Source: Malachius bipustulatus (lineage: Eukaryota > Arthropoda > Insecta > Coleoptera > Melyridae). From it: DNA of 64,000 nt. Position 1 is the first letter of the stretch, and each line of letters begins with the position of its first letter. The notes below the pieces were generated by a model that was not told the DNA's origin, did not search any database, and worked only from the letters and a program-made list of their open reading frames with translations. Position numbers and translations under genes: made by a program. Of this stretch, positions 43,821 through 55,134 are shown piece after piece. The stretch spans positions 8,564,268 to 8,628,267 of the forward strand of contig OU342639.1 of assembly GCA_910589415.1 (NCBI GenBank). Direction: 5' to 3'.

Positions 43821-45357
43821 TATATAAAAAAAAACAATTACTTTTTTTCTAAATTCTATCAATTATAAGTGCAATAGATATAGTGGACCCAGAGATAGGG
43901 AATACTTATCGAACAACCGCATTTTATAACTTTAACAATAGGGTAGTAGTCATAAAAGTGACCCCAAGAGCGGAACTAAGCTGCTACTCTATACCTTTCC
44001 GCTTGCAGTATTTGCTTAGGTTGACAGCAAGTCTGTAAAATCCTCAATAAAATCATCACAATAATCCAAAAATCGTTTCGTTATATCTCTGGTTCCACTA
44101 TACTCATAAAAACTTTCCATATGCACATATTTATTTTATATAATTTATTTTAAATTTTTATAAAATAATAGTTACCCTAATAAAGAAACGCCACTGACTG
44201 ATATTTTAAGAGACGCCATTGAGGTTTTTTTGATCTATTCTAATTAAAATAAACACTCTTTCCTTGCACATTATTATTTTACATAATTTATTTTAAATTT
44301 TTATATAATAGTTAATCTAATAAGATAGGTACGCCACTGACTTTTTTATTTACTTCATTTTCATATTTCATATTTTAAGTAATTTTATTTAATTTTTGGT
44401 CATTATTTACATCCGGGGCTCCTACAGTTTCACGATATGCGACTATGCCACCTATATAGGGGTGGAGTACTTACCTAGAGTAACATCAGGAAGCTATTAT
44501 TCCTATCTTCCGCAAATTCACGGTTACCGAAAAAAAAGGCACCAAACATCGCCTTAGGTCCATGAAATCACTGTTACTAGCTACGAAAACTCAATATGGC
44601 AACGCTGTTACGTTACGTTCCACCGCTAGGACGCGTATCGACTACGAGGCTGCCTGATTTACTAATAAATCTTGCTATGTAGCGGGATCTGGATCAAAAT
44701 AGGGATCGATTTTGACGCTTTTTGGGATGCAAATACAAAAAAATAATCGTGCTACTGTTAATTTCGAAGATATTCCTTGCCCCAAAAGTGAAAATAAAAA
44801 TAGCAATGCGACCTTAGTGTCAAAAAGGCCTTAGGTGTGGCCTTAATATTAGTTTGCGGTAGCTGTTTTTAGCTTCTTACCCACCCAGCACCCCTATTTC
44901 GCTCCTCGGTCCCGGAAAAATTGATGAAACTTAGGAGCCGCGGATGTAAACAATTACCTAATTTTTTAATGGATTTCATGGTACCCGCCACTGGAAATTG
45001 GAATCGTTAAAAATGGAACACTTGAAAATTTTCTAGTTTTTTTTTACTCGCCAACCATGCGAAAGTTAACACAAATAATATCCCACCCAGCACCCAGCCC
45101 ACTTAATAAGGGGTTAAGGGTTAAGTAATAAATCTATTACGAACGTAATTGTGTCGTGAGTAAAGCTGCCTATAGTAAATGGTGTGACATGACAGTGGTA
45201 TTCACCCATAGAGGGGTACCCGCAATTGTATCTAGGAGAGGCAGGGTGAGGATGATGGCGGCATTCTCTTGTGTTCTTGTATGGCAGAGTCATTAATAAA
45301 TAATGTACTAAGTAAAATGTATGTCTTTATATAAAATAAAACATATAATAAATAGCA
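43821..45357. other. Unassigned DNA with a direct repeat and the second copy of the 1225 repeat
   Basis: An 80-bp block ('tttattttaaatttttata...acgccactgac') is present twice in direct order, at about 44140-44205 and 44282-44345. The repeat at about 44770-44955 matches 1225-1400. No gene is recognised. Confidence 0.5.
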
Positions 45358-45504
45358 CTGGCAACGACTCGGGTGAAGTTAGCAACGAAAACTTAGCAAC
45401 GGGAGTGGCTAAACATCCGGCTGCGGTACGATGATAATTTAATTACATAATCTGCTATTATTGCTTGAACGGGGTTGATTTTTCCTTTCGTTTGGAAAAA
45501 TAAA

Positions 45505-46900
45505 TACCCCAGCAACGCACCAAGGGCAATTTTTTAGCCGAAAATCTAAAATTACAACCCCTGAATATGCGGATTCGGAATTTCAAAAAATCACTGTGGC
45601 CGTTCTGGGCCCGGGCAAGACGAGTTTTCACGAAGGGATGGTAGGGTGGATCTTTGTCCTTGGTTTGAAAAATAAAACCCCAGCAACGCACCAAGGGCAA
45701 TTTTTTAGCCGAAAATCTAAAATTACAACCCCTGAATATGCGGATTCGGAATTTCAAAAAATCACTGTGGCCGTTCTGGGCCCGGGCAAGACGAGTTTTC
45801 ACGAAGGGATGGTAGGGTGGATCTTTGTCCTTGGTTTGAAAAATAAAACCCCAGCAACGCAACAAGGGCAATTTTTATAGCCGAAAATCTAAAATTACAA
45901 CACCTGAATATGCGGATTCGGAATTTCAAAAAATCACTGTGGCCGTTCTGGGCCCGGGCAAGACGAGTTTTTACGAACGGATGATAGGGTGGATCTTTGT
46001 CCTTGGGTTGAAAAAATAAAAACCCCAGCAACGCATCAAGGGTAGTTTTTATAGCCGAAAATCTAAAATTACAACACCTGAATATGCGGATTCGGAATTT
46101 CAAAAAATCACTGTGGCCGTTCTGGGCCCGGGCAAGACGAGTTTTCACGAAGGGATGGTAGGGTGGATCTTTGTCCTTGGTTTGAAAAAATAAAAACCCC
46201 AGCAACGCATCAAGGGCAGTTTTTATAGCCGAAAATCTAAAATTACAACACCTGAATATGCGGATTCGGAATTTCAAAAAATCACTGTGGCCGTTCTGGG
46301 CCCGGGCAAGACGAGTTTTCACGAAGGGATGATAGGGTGGATCTTTGTCCTTGGGTTGAAAAAATAAAAACCCCAGCAACGCATCAAGGGTAGTTGTTAT
46401 AGCCGAAAATCTAAAATTACAACACCTGAATATGCGGATTCGGAATTTAAAAAAATCACTGTGGCCGTTCTGGGCCCGGGCAAGACGAGTTTTCACGAAG
46501 GGATGGTAGGGTGGATCTTTGTCCTTGGTTTGAAAAAATAAAAACCCCAGCAACGCATCAAGGGCAGTTTTTATAGCCGAAAATCTAAAATTACAACACC
46601 TGAATATGCGGATTCGGAATTTCAAAAAATCACTGTGGCCGTTCTGGGCCCGGGCAAGACGAGTTTTCACGAAGGGATGATAGGGTGGATCTTTGTCCTT
46701 GGGTTGAAAAAATAAAAACCCCAGCAACGCATCAAGGGTAGTTGTTATAGCCGAAAATCTAAAATTACAACACCTGAATATGCGGATTCGGAATTTCAAA
46801 AAATCACTGTGGCCGTTCTGGGCCCGGGCAAGACGAGTTTTCACAAAGGGATGGTAGGGTGGATCTTTGTCCTTGGGTTGAAAAAATAAAAACCCCAGCG
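45505..46900 (-). repeat. Left-arm tandem array, about 8 units of 171-174 bp
   Basis: Unit boundaries (the word 'agcaacg' or 'agcg') fall at 45511, 45682, 45853, 46027, 46201, 46375, 46549, 46723 and 46897, giving periods 171, 171, then 174 six times. All are multiples of three, so one minus-strand frame stays open over six units (46844-45762; motif KTRLARAQNGHSDFLKFRIR per unit). The frame is a by-product of the period: there is no Met context or unit-independent domain. Confidence 0.9.
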
Positions 46901-48459
46901 AATTAGTAAAACTACTTTTTTAACAAATCTTCAGCGTTTATTCAATATCTTCATCGGGGTTAAAATTTTAGATTGACGTAATTATTATTGATGAAAGTTC
47001 CTTAACAAGTAACATAAAGTTGTTTCTCATCAACTGTACAAGGCAGAAAAAAATGTATGTCCTACCATGCGAGTACTGGATTCCCTGTACCATTATGTAC
47101 TTATATAAAATGTATTCAAACAACTGACTGGCATCATACCAGTTTGCCATAGGACATAGTATACAAAATATTTCTTAAAGATAAATAAAATTTTTAAATG
47201 AAAATTATTACAAAAAAAATATTATTATTTCGGTTTAAAATCAAAAAGGTGATTTCTTAAAATATATGTTGAACTTTTTAGAACTTTGATTACAATTTAC
47301 ATGTCTAAAGATTTATTTAGTCCAAAACATTTTCGAAATTTGATATATTTCGGCTCTAGAGTTCCTCTAGAGCCGAAAAATAGGCCGATAACTTCAATAT
47401 TTTTAACTTGAAATTTGGATTTATAATGTGGTTAATGGAACTTGATCCATAGGGAAATTCTTAGCTATATTTCAATGATTACTATTGAGACTTACTTAAT
47501 TTTTTTATTGTTACGAACATAATGGAATTGTGTTTATCAACAATCCCATTGAAATAGTTTACCATAGGAACTTTCAACTGACTTTGCCTGTCTAGAGTCT
47601 CAGTACTCGCAACAAATAAAATTTAAAACTAATAATTAATTGATCACTGTCTTGATAGTATTAAAACTAACAACAATATTTCAATAATAATTGATTAATA
47701 CCACTGACTGATTCCAGTAATGAACACATCGATACATTTTGATGTAGGTACATAAATTAGTAATATTTAACGATATTAGGAATTGGTTAGAAATACAGTA
47801 TTGTATAAAAATATATTTGAACAATCTTACTTTGAGATCTTATATAATAGAACAGTGTATAGGTATAGTATAAATTATTCGTGTAATATCCAGGGTGTTA
47901 CAAAACTGGAAAAATGTATGACACGTAACTCATCATCGAAAAAAAGAGAATATAGCTGCTTTCAGTTTTGTTATAGCTACTCTCTAGTAAAATGTACAGG
48001 GTGATTCATTATAATGTCGCCCCCCTTTAACTTTGTTATTTCATGTGTCCCAAAAAAATTAAAAGTAGGGTTATGTAGGTGCTAAAAAAGACTTTTTTAT
48101 ACGTGTAACAAAAATTTGAAAATAGATCAGTATACAGGGAAAACCAAAAATTAAATTTTTTTTTCAATGGATCACCCTATATATGAATTTATTTTTCGAT
48201 TCCTCGTAAAATTCTAAACATATAACTTATATAACATACTGTATACCTAAATTCAATGACTTCTGAAATATTCGCATTTGAAACATCATCGAATATTTTT
48301 TCAAGCAACTGTTGCAAATCAAGAAATCTAACAATAAAATGCTCTACTGGGCCTCCATTTTTTTCAACACATTTTATAAGGGTTTATAAGGGTTGTTCGC
48401 ATTTTCTCCAATGAATCTGTTATGAATTCTGGGTTATTTTCATTTAAATTATTAATTTC
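46901..48459. other. Unique centre of the giant fold-back
   Basis: Mostly AT-rich. A decayed minus-strand coding remnant lies at about 48205-48465 (separate entry). At about 47995-48184 a fragment with 'acagggtgattcattata' and 'ggatcaccctatata' looks like a small CAGGGTG-type insertion. Words near 46920 ('cttcagcgtttattcaatat') do not match anything I know. Confidence 0.5.
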
Positions 48460-48465
48460 AATCCG
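48205..48465 (-). pseudogene. Decayed coding remnant of unknown family inside the giant fold-back
   Basis: On the minus strand one frame reads LRIEINNLNENNPEFITDSL and EKMRTTLI. A 10-bp tandem duplication ('cccttataaa' twice, about 48374-48393) then shifts the frame, after which CVEKNGGPVEHFIVRFLDLQ, QLLEKIFDDVSNANISEVIE and FRYTVCYISYMFRILRG continue to a stop. The amino-acid use is coding-like, unlike the surrounding AT-rich DNA. I do not recognise the family; it could be a relic of a transposase or of captured host sequence. Confidence 0.4.
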
Positions 48466-49740
48466 TAATTTTAGATTTTCGGCTATAAAAACTGCCCTTG
48501 ATGCGTTGCTGGGGTTTTTATTTTTTCAACCCAAGGACAAAGATCCACCCTACCATCCCTTCGTGAAAACTCGTCTTGCCCGGGCCCAGAACGGCCACAG
48601 TGATTTTTTGAAATTCCGAATCCGCATATTCAGGTGTTGTAATTTTAGATTTTCGGCTAAAAAATTGCCCTTGTTGCGTTGCTGGGGTTTTTATTTTTTC
48701 AACCCAAGGACAAAGATCCACCCTACCATCTGTTTGTGAAAACTCGTCTTGCCCGGGCCCAGAACGGCCACAGTGATTTTTTGAAATTCCGAATCCGCAT
48801 ATTCAGGTGTTGTAATTTTAGATTTTCGGCTAAAAAATTGCCCTTGTTGCGTTGCTGGGGTTTTTATTTTTTCAACCCAAGGACAAAGATCCACCCTACC
48901 ATCTGTTCGTGAAAACTCGTCTTGCCCGGGCCCAGAACGGCCACAGTGATTTTTTGAAATTCCGAATCCGCATATTCAGGTGTTGTAATTTTAGATTTTC
49001 GGCTATAAAAACTACCCTTGATGCGTTGCTGGGGTTTTTATTTTTTCAACCCAAGGACAAAGATCCACCCTATCATCCCCTCGTGAAAACTCGTCTTGCC
49101 CGGGCCCAGAACGGCCACAGTGATTTTTTGAAATTCCGAATCCGCATATTCAGGTGTTGTAATTTTAGATTTTCGGCTATAAAAACTGCCCTTGATGCGT
49201 TGCTGGGGTTTTTATTTTTTCAACCCAAGGACAAAGATCCACCCTACCATCCCTTCGTGAAAACTCGTCTTGCCCGGGCCCAGAACGGCTACAGTGATTT
49301 TTTGAAATTCCGAATCCGCATATTCAGGTGTTGTAATTTTAGATTTTCGGCTAAAAAATTGCCCTTGTTGCGTTGCTGGGGTTTTTATTTTTTCAACCCA
49401 AGGACAAAGATCCACCCTACCATCCCTTCGTGAAAACTCGTCTTGCCCGGGCCCAGAACGGCCACAGTGATTTTTTGAAATTCCGAATCCGCATATTCAG
49501 GTGTTGTAATTTTAGATTTTCGGCTAAAAAATTGCCCTTGGTGCGTTGCTGGGGTATTTATTTTTTCAACCCAAGGACAAAGATCCACCCTACCATCCCT
49601 TCGTGAAAACTCGTCTTGCCCGGGCCTAGAACGGCCACAGTGATTTTTTGAAATTCCGAATCCGCATATTCAGGTGTTGTAATTTTAGATTTTCGGCTAA
49701 AAAATTGCCCTTGGTGCGTTGCTGGGGTATTTATTTTTCC
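48460..49740 (+). repeat. Right-arm tandem array, about 7 units of 173-174 bp
   Basis: The word 'gcgttgct' occurs at 48503, 48676, 48849, 49023, 49197, 49370, 49543 and 49716, giving periods 173, 173, 174, 174, 173, 173, 173. Units with 173 bp break the frame, so open frames are shorter than in the left arm. The unit is the reverse complement of the left-arm unit; the outermost unit in each arm carries the same variants ('ggggtatttatttt'). Confidence 0.9.
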
Positions 49741-49876
49741 AAACGAAAGGAAAAATCAACCCCTTTCAAGCAATAATAGCAGATTATGTAATTAAATTAT
49801 CATCGTACCGCAGCCGGATGTTTAGCCACTCCCGTTGCTAAGTTTTCGTTGCTAACTTCACCCGGTTCTGGCAACG

Positions 49877-51827
49877 CTGGTGATATGTGCAAAGTAACCA
49901 CTTCATCTATCTCCTTTGGCTTAGGCAGCCCATAATACACCTTGTGTATATTGTGTTGTCAATTACTTTCTGCCGCACAGATCTCTTTAATAAAATTTTA
50001 AATGTCATTTTTATGTAATAAGTTTAATGAGAGTATGATAATGGTACCTATCTGCTACCCAAAATTGTAAACTACAGAATTTTATCTGACGTTTTCGGAA
50101 TATTATTTCAATTAAAGCACTCATTCATATTAAGGCATCGATCTTTTGGTTACTACTCGTTATAGGCAGTCCATAATACAGACACCTATTATTTAACAAT
50201 AATTATACAGGTGAGTCAATAGTGAGAGATCGGAACATTGCTATTCAACCGTACTGGGTAAAACAAAATTTCAAACGCCATCTCAAATCGCTTGTTACTC
50301 TGAATATTTCAAAAATATTTTCAATTATACAGGGTGGACCATATTTTGCCTACATGTCTCAATTCTTTTTTTTCAAATGGAACCCCCTATATTTTATGAC
50401 ATTCTTATTCGACTGTGAAATAGCTTTATGTCAATGTATATTGTTTGACATTTAGGTGCGGCGTTGACATTTAAAAAAATATTTTCAAAAAAATTCATCG
50501 CATGCATGTATTTACTGAAAAGAAACCTCAGAACTTAGTTTTGGAGTTTTAAGGTTGAAATTTGGTATCCACATGGAGAAAGGCCAGGTCTATCATCGCG
50601 ATATAATAAGACTGAGATCTACTATACAGGTGAGTCACAAATAACTGTCAAATTTTGCTTACTTCGGAAGGTCATAACTTCACTTTTTCAAATGGCACAC
50701 TCCGGTATTTTTTTCCATAATTAGATCCACCTCTGATCTGACTACATATATTTCATTTGGTATGTCCTACACCTAAAATGTACAGTTTGAGAGATATTAC
50801 ACATTTTCCGTTGGTCTGACTGCAGAAGATGCAAATGTCATAAATTAGTAGTTTTTGTCACGAAAATATGCCTACCTTGATAAAAAAAATCGACCTGTTT
50901 CGGCGTTTTTCGCATACCTCTTCAGTTTCCAAGTTATTTGGGCGAGTTACGTTATCGTTGGGCTACCCTGTACGTAAGCGAAACCCAAAATGTTGGATAT
51001 CGTTGTAACGAGAATTCAAGTAGCTTTCAAATGATGTATCCACTCGATAGCTGCTCCCTATGATGATAAGCAAAGGGGTAGCTACCCCCGCCAAGGACGT
51101 GAACTTAGGTAGCTCACCCAAATATGTCTCCCCTTCGATAACAAAATCGACCGGTTTCGCCATTTTTCGCATACATCTTCACTTTTCAAGTTATTAGGCT
51201 TGTTACCTCTTCGATGGCCCACCTGTATAGCAATTTTGCTTGTTCATATACTTCGATAGTCCTACGGTCGCAGTGGGGGTGTCACAATGGCCCACTCACG
51301 ATGAATCTACATCTGAATCTAAATTATTTAAAATTCTATAAGAGATAGAAGTTCCATAAAGTTGGCAAACCTTATGCATAGCTGCTGTTTTGTGGACTAC
51401 CTAAATTACGGGGTATTAACTATTAACTAACTTATTGACTAATCATATCACCCTCGTGTGATATTTTACTTTTCAACTGGATAGTGATATTTTCCATTTT
51501 CGAAGTAGGTATACTTAAGTAGTGCGTGCTATTTGTCTTCTCGCAGGTGGTGGTCGGAAAAAATATTTTTGACTTCAAATGAAGTCATAATTGATTCCGG
51601 GCTGTTTAATAGTGGTCCATGTATCCATTGAGATTTGCTCCGAGCGTTTCGTCTACAACTGCGGTAGATTTCATCAGCGGTTACGTGTGCGCAAGCGATT
51701 ATTCTTCTACTCCTCGTGTTCACTCCTAACTGACTGGACATTTATGTACCTACCTACTGACTGCGCCAGCGCCAGTACATTTAGTACGGTACCTATACCT
51801 CCCGGTCTTAAAATAATGTGCACTGTG
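49877..51827. other. Unassigned DNA with 'acaggtgagtca' elements
   Basis: 'tatacaggtgagtca' occurs at 50207 and 50626. Between 50860 and 51235 two direct blocks of about 110 bp share 'cgcatacctcttcagtttcc'-like sequence and end in 'ctaccctgta' and 'cccacctgta'. This looks like a mobile element with a duplicated tail, but the ends are not resolved. The segment at 51590-51720 is related to sequences near 55150 and 55740. Confidence 0.4.
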
Positions 51828-52007
51828 CAGTAACTGACATCACAAGAAAGCAATTTTGGCAAAACGGAGAGCAAAACTTGCGTTTGGAGGAACATTTTCA
51901 CTGTTGTATGGAGAAGCCGAGAAGCGGCAAAGAGAAATGTTCCTCCAAATGTAAATTTCTGCTTGCCGTTTCTCCGAAATTGCTTTTTTAGCAATGGTCT
52001 GTTACTG
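51828..52007. mobile_element. 180-bp MITE with CAGTAACTGACA termini, copy 1
   Basis: The left end 'cagtaactgacatcacaaga' and right end 'gcaatggtctgttactg' are inverted, with internal 'gcggcaa' / 'gcttgccg' arms. It is related to the copy at 54210-54330. Confidence 0.7.
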
Positions 52008-53225
52008 CACGTTATTTCGGCCATGAGGTATATAACTACATTCGGTACTAATATGAATAAATTTTTATCAACTTATGCAAATAATGGGTGCTTCTTAGAG
52101 GTATAGGACATTTAAATTAAATAAAACACACAAGAATCACGTGAACGGCTATAATAGGTTTTATTAGAAATATAATTTTATTGATGCTATACCCAGCAAA
52201 CACAGTTACATAACCGCAATAAAATAATTATATACCCTTGCGACCAACTTGATCTCTGGAATATACTATGTAACGTCAATGTAAATTGCCAGTGACTCAC
52301 AATGTCCCACTCGATGCGCACATTTATATTATATACCTGTTACGTTACCAAAGGATGTTGGTAGTATATTACGAGATTATGTTCTATGTATGTTCAATGT
52401 AGTCTTGTAGAGATGTCACAGATAGGTAACAGTGATGAATATAGTATATTTATTTTGACATTTCCATTATATACAGTCAATATTAGATATATATCACATG
52501 GTCATTCACAGTATATTGAAAGTTTCATACCAGTGATGCAAAATTTATATTGCATGGATTTCACATTTTATAGTAAATAATCGGGGCTATGATGTATCAA
52601 TTTATGTAATTTATACACATTATCTAATCACAAAATTATACTGTTTTATAAACGAAATGTCATAAAAGTTAGTGTTTTTTACAAAACAACAATGTAGTTT
52701 TGACATGTTCGTTATTAAAGTACCTAGTATAATTTAGAGATTACATAATGTGTAAAAATTACATAAAATTGATACATCATAGCTCTGAATATCTTTGCGA
52801 TACCTATACCTGCCACGTATCACTGAATTAATTTTAGCCCTTATTTGTGGGATATAGGTCTCTTAACAATATTAAAAAAAATTGATATTAAACCAAGTTT
52901 AAAAAAAAGATATCAATTTCATAGATAGGTATACAAATCAATGAAAGAACGGAATGAAAAAATCACATTTTATTAAATTAAGGCACATTAAATTAAATAA
53001 CAAACATTGTTAATAAACTATAAAAAAATATATTAGTCTTATAAAAAATAAATATCTAATTATCTTATAAAAAAATAAATAAATGCATAAATATCTTATA
53101 TAAAAAAACAAATACAATCCTCTTGTAAAAAAAAAACAAATAATAGATGTTATAAAAAACAAAACAAAAACATAATCCTCTTATAAACAGAAATACATAA
53201 TTCTCTTGTAATAATATTTTTTTTT
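52008..53225. other. AT-rich DNA; probable 3' flank of the small minus-strand gene
   Basis: Long stretches of 'ttataaaaaaataaa'-type sequence occur at 52980-53230. Nothing coding is recognised. Confidence 0.4.
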
Positions 53226-54465
53226 ATATGATGAGATATTTAAAAGTGCATTTTTTAAGGATTTGTCTGCTCAGTATTTTTTTCTCTCTGTCTTCCCTTT
53301 GTTTGGCATGTCTGAACCAGTCCTCAGTCCTCACAGAACGCTTCGAATTCCTTTTCGCTCAGATTATGGTAGATTGAGAGTATTGTATCTACAAAATGTA
53401 AAATTAAATAGGTAAATATTATTCTATGAAGAAAACATCTCCCTTTATAGGGTTACAAATAAACCTCGAAATAAACACTTGGAAGTCTTTATCTAAAGGA
53501 AAATTAACAGGCGTTTAATAAAAAAAAGACTAGCAATATGCTCAATGAAATAAGAAATATGCCCGTATTCACAAACGATAACTTCCTAAATAATTACGTA
53601 ATCAATTATCGCCATCTCATTCTATTGCAAAAAAACTGCATATCTCCATCTCACTCATTTAAATAATTACGTCATTATTTAGGAAATTATCGTTTGTGAA
53701 TACGGGCAATAGTCTTATAATACGATGCAAAATAGTAATAATGACATCGCAATTTACTTGACCTAATCTGAGCTGGTCATTTTGGAGAATTTGCAAGATA
53801 AATAATAACTTATCAAGTGCTTATCCCTTGTAATAGATCATCAAACAGAAAAATACCTTTTAATAACAAAACAGGGAGTCTGTTGCAAATTTTTAAGTTG
53901 TTTCTTAAGTCCAAATGTATTAGTGGTTTGTAAAATATATATATCTGCGATGTAACACAATCCTCAAAGACTAACCTCTATAATATTCCTTCAACCCCTT
54001 AAAGCCTAATGTAACAGCATGGAAATTTCTTTCTAACCAAATAAATATCATAGGGCCGGTCTCATAACAATGTTAAAAGTCGCTTCAAACTACTATTGTT
54101 AAAATCAATCCTAACCAAGATGAAATTGAAATTTTAAAGAGATTCTAATTTTATTACGATAATGGCCTCTACATTAGACTATACTATACATTAGTATGGA
54201 AATTATGTACAGTAACTGACAGTACTAAAAAAGCAATTTCGGAGAAGCGGCAAGCGGAAAATTTTTCTCGCAACGAAAGTTTCTGCTTGCCGCTTCTCTA
54301 AAATTACTTTTTTGGAAATGTCAGTTACTGTATACAATTTCCGTACCGATGTATAGGTCGTATAGGTAATAGGTATATGGTATAATATGCTTGACGACTA
54401 TAAAGTAAACTTACCTCTCATTGGCAGGTATGCTAAACTCATCGTTAACCTTTGACATAAACATC
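53226..54465 (-). CDS. Possible small two- or three-exon gene, unrecognised; frame broken by a 7-bp duplication
   Basis: Exon A (54465-54416) reads MFMSKVNDEFSIPANE and ends AG|GTAAGTT, a strong donor, just downstream of a GC-richer block. Exon B follows acceptor 'cattttgtag' at 53388 and reads TILSIYHNLSEKEFEAFCED, then stops at 53336-53334. The stop arises in a tandem 'gaggact' repeat; in the other frame coding-like text (WFRHAKQREDREKKILSRQI) continues to a stop near 53226. The phase of exon A does not fit exon B directly, so an exon may be missing or the model is wrong. I do not recognise the protein. Confidence 0.3.
53561..53707. mobile_element. 147-bp MITE with 'gcccgtattcacaaacgata' ends
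   Basis: The left 40 bp and right 40 bp are inverted copies ('gcccgtattcacaaacgata' / 'tatcgtttgtgaatacgggc' with small differences), around a short centre. It lies in the putative intron of the small minus-strand gene. Confidence 0.78.
54210..54330. mobile_element. 121-bp MITE with CAGTAACTGACA termini, copy 2
   Basis: The left end CAGTAACTGACAGTAC and right end TGTCAGTTACTG are inverted and flanked by TA on both sides. Internal arms 'ggagaagcggcaagcgga' and 'gcttgccgcttctctaa' pair. The CAGT end with TA duplication fits the Tc1/mariner group. Confidence 0.8.
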
Positions 54466-54539
54466 TTTAAAATATGAAATTAACTGTAACCGTGAGAGAG
54501 TTATTATTAATTTCAATGGACGCCGTTTGTGATGATTCA

Positions 54540-54725
54540 ATTTTTTAATTTCCTCACATTCACACATAAACGACGCGGAACGCACGCCACGCCATTCACC
54601 AAACACCAACGCCATAACGACGCCAACCGGACCAAAACACAACACAACACCACCACCAGAGCAAGCGCGTGCGCGAGTCGCCAGCTCCAAAACGCGACAC
54701 TCACAAACACTACAAACGTGGGCAC
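54540..54725 (-). promoter_or_regulatory. GC-rich block, probable promoter or 5' exon
   Basis: The block is rich in CpG and C ('cacgccattcaccaaacacc', 'gcaagcgcgtgcgcgagtcg'), in strong contrast with its flanks, and lies 80-260 bp upstream of the minus-strand ATG at 54465. Frames on both strands here are low-complexity and not called. Confidence 0.35.
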
Positions 54726-55134
54726 TTTTTTCATGTATTATTATTGGCTAGGTTATATAATATAATTGTTATGTAGATGTAGCCAAAAAGTCGCCGCTAA
54801 GTTATTGCAGGAATATAAGTTCTGATACATAACTTATATTTAAAACTTTGTGATGTGATTTTGCTTCCTAGATGGGAGGTAGATGTGATGTTCAGAAATT
54901 ACAATCACTCAACATCAAGGGTACATCAAGGAGATTAGAAAGTTTTGTTGAGGTTATATAAAATATCAATGTCCCTGCAACGTCTTCGATACATATGGCT
55001 TGAAACCCTATTGTCCCACTTCCATCTATGTTGTATCATTAAGATATATCGCAATGTAATTCAAACAGTACATCGCTGGTATGTTGAAATCACAAGTGTG
55101 TTTGTTGGGTATAGACTCTCACGGCAGTCTTTAA
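54726..55134. other. Unassigned spacer
   Basis: No gene or repeat is recognised. Confidence 0.35.

Larger units (their letters stand above)
45367..49867. mobile_element. Giant fold-back element (4.5 kb) with tandem-repeat arms
   Basis: The outermost bases 'cgggtgaagttagcaacg' (45370) are mirrored at 49864. The unique outer part of each arm, about 110 bp, is inverted and nearly identical ('taatttaattacataatctg' and 'cggctgcggtacgatg'). Each arm then becomes a tandem array of a 171-174-bp unit. The centre (46900-48470) is unique. A 9-bp direct repeat, CTGGCAACG, flanks the element at 45358-45366 and 49868-49876. Long inverted repeats built of tandem subrepeats plus a 9-bp duplication recall Drosophila Foldback elements; no recognisable transposase is present. 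Confidence 0.82.

Noticed and set aside
45596..45880. Plus-strand and minus-strand open frames of 67-94 residues in both satellite arms
   Set aside because: They are repeats of one another in mirrored arrays, have no independent start or domain, and follow from unit lengths near a multiple of three. Kept as repeats rather than genes.
54529..54765. Frames on both strands through the GC-rich block at 54540-54725
   Set aside because: They are low-complexity (Thr/His/Asn-rich or Val/Leu-rich) and mutually antisense; composition explains the openness. Treated as promoter-like sequence.
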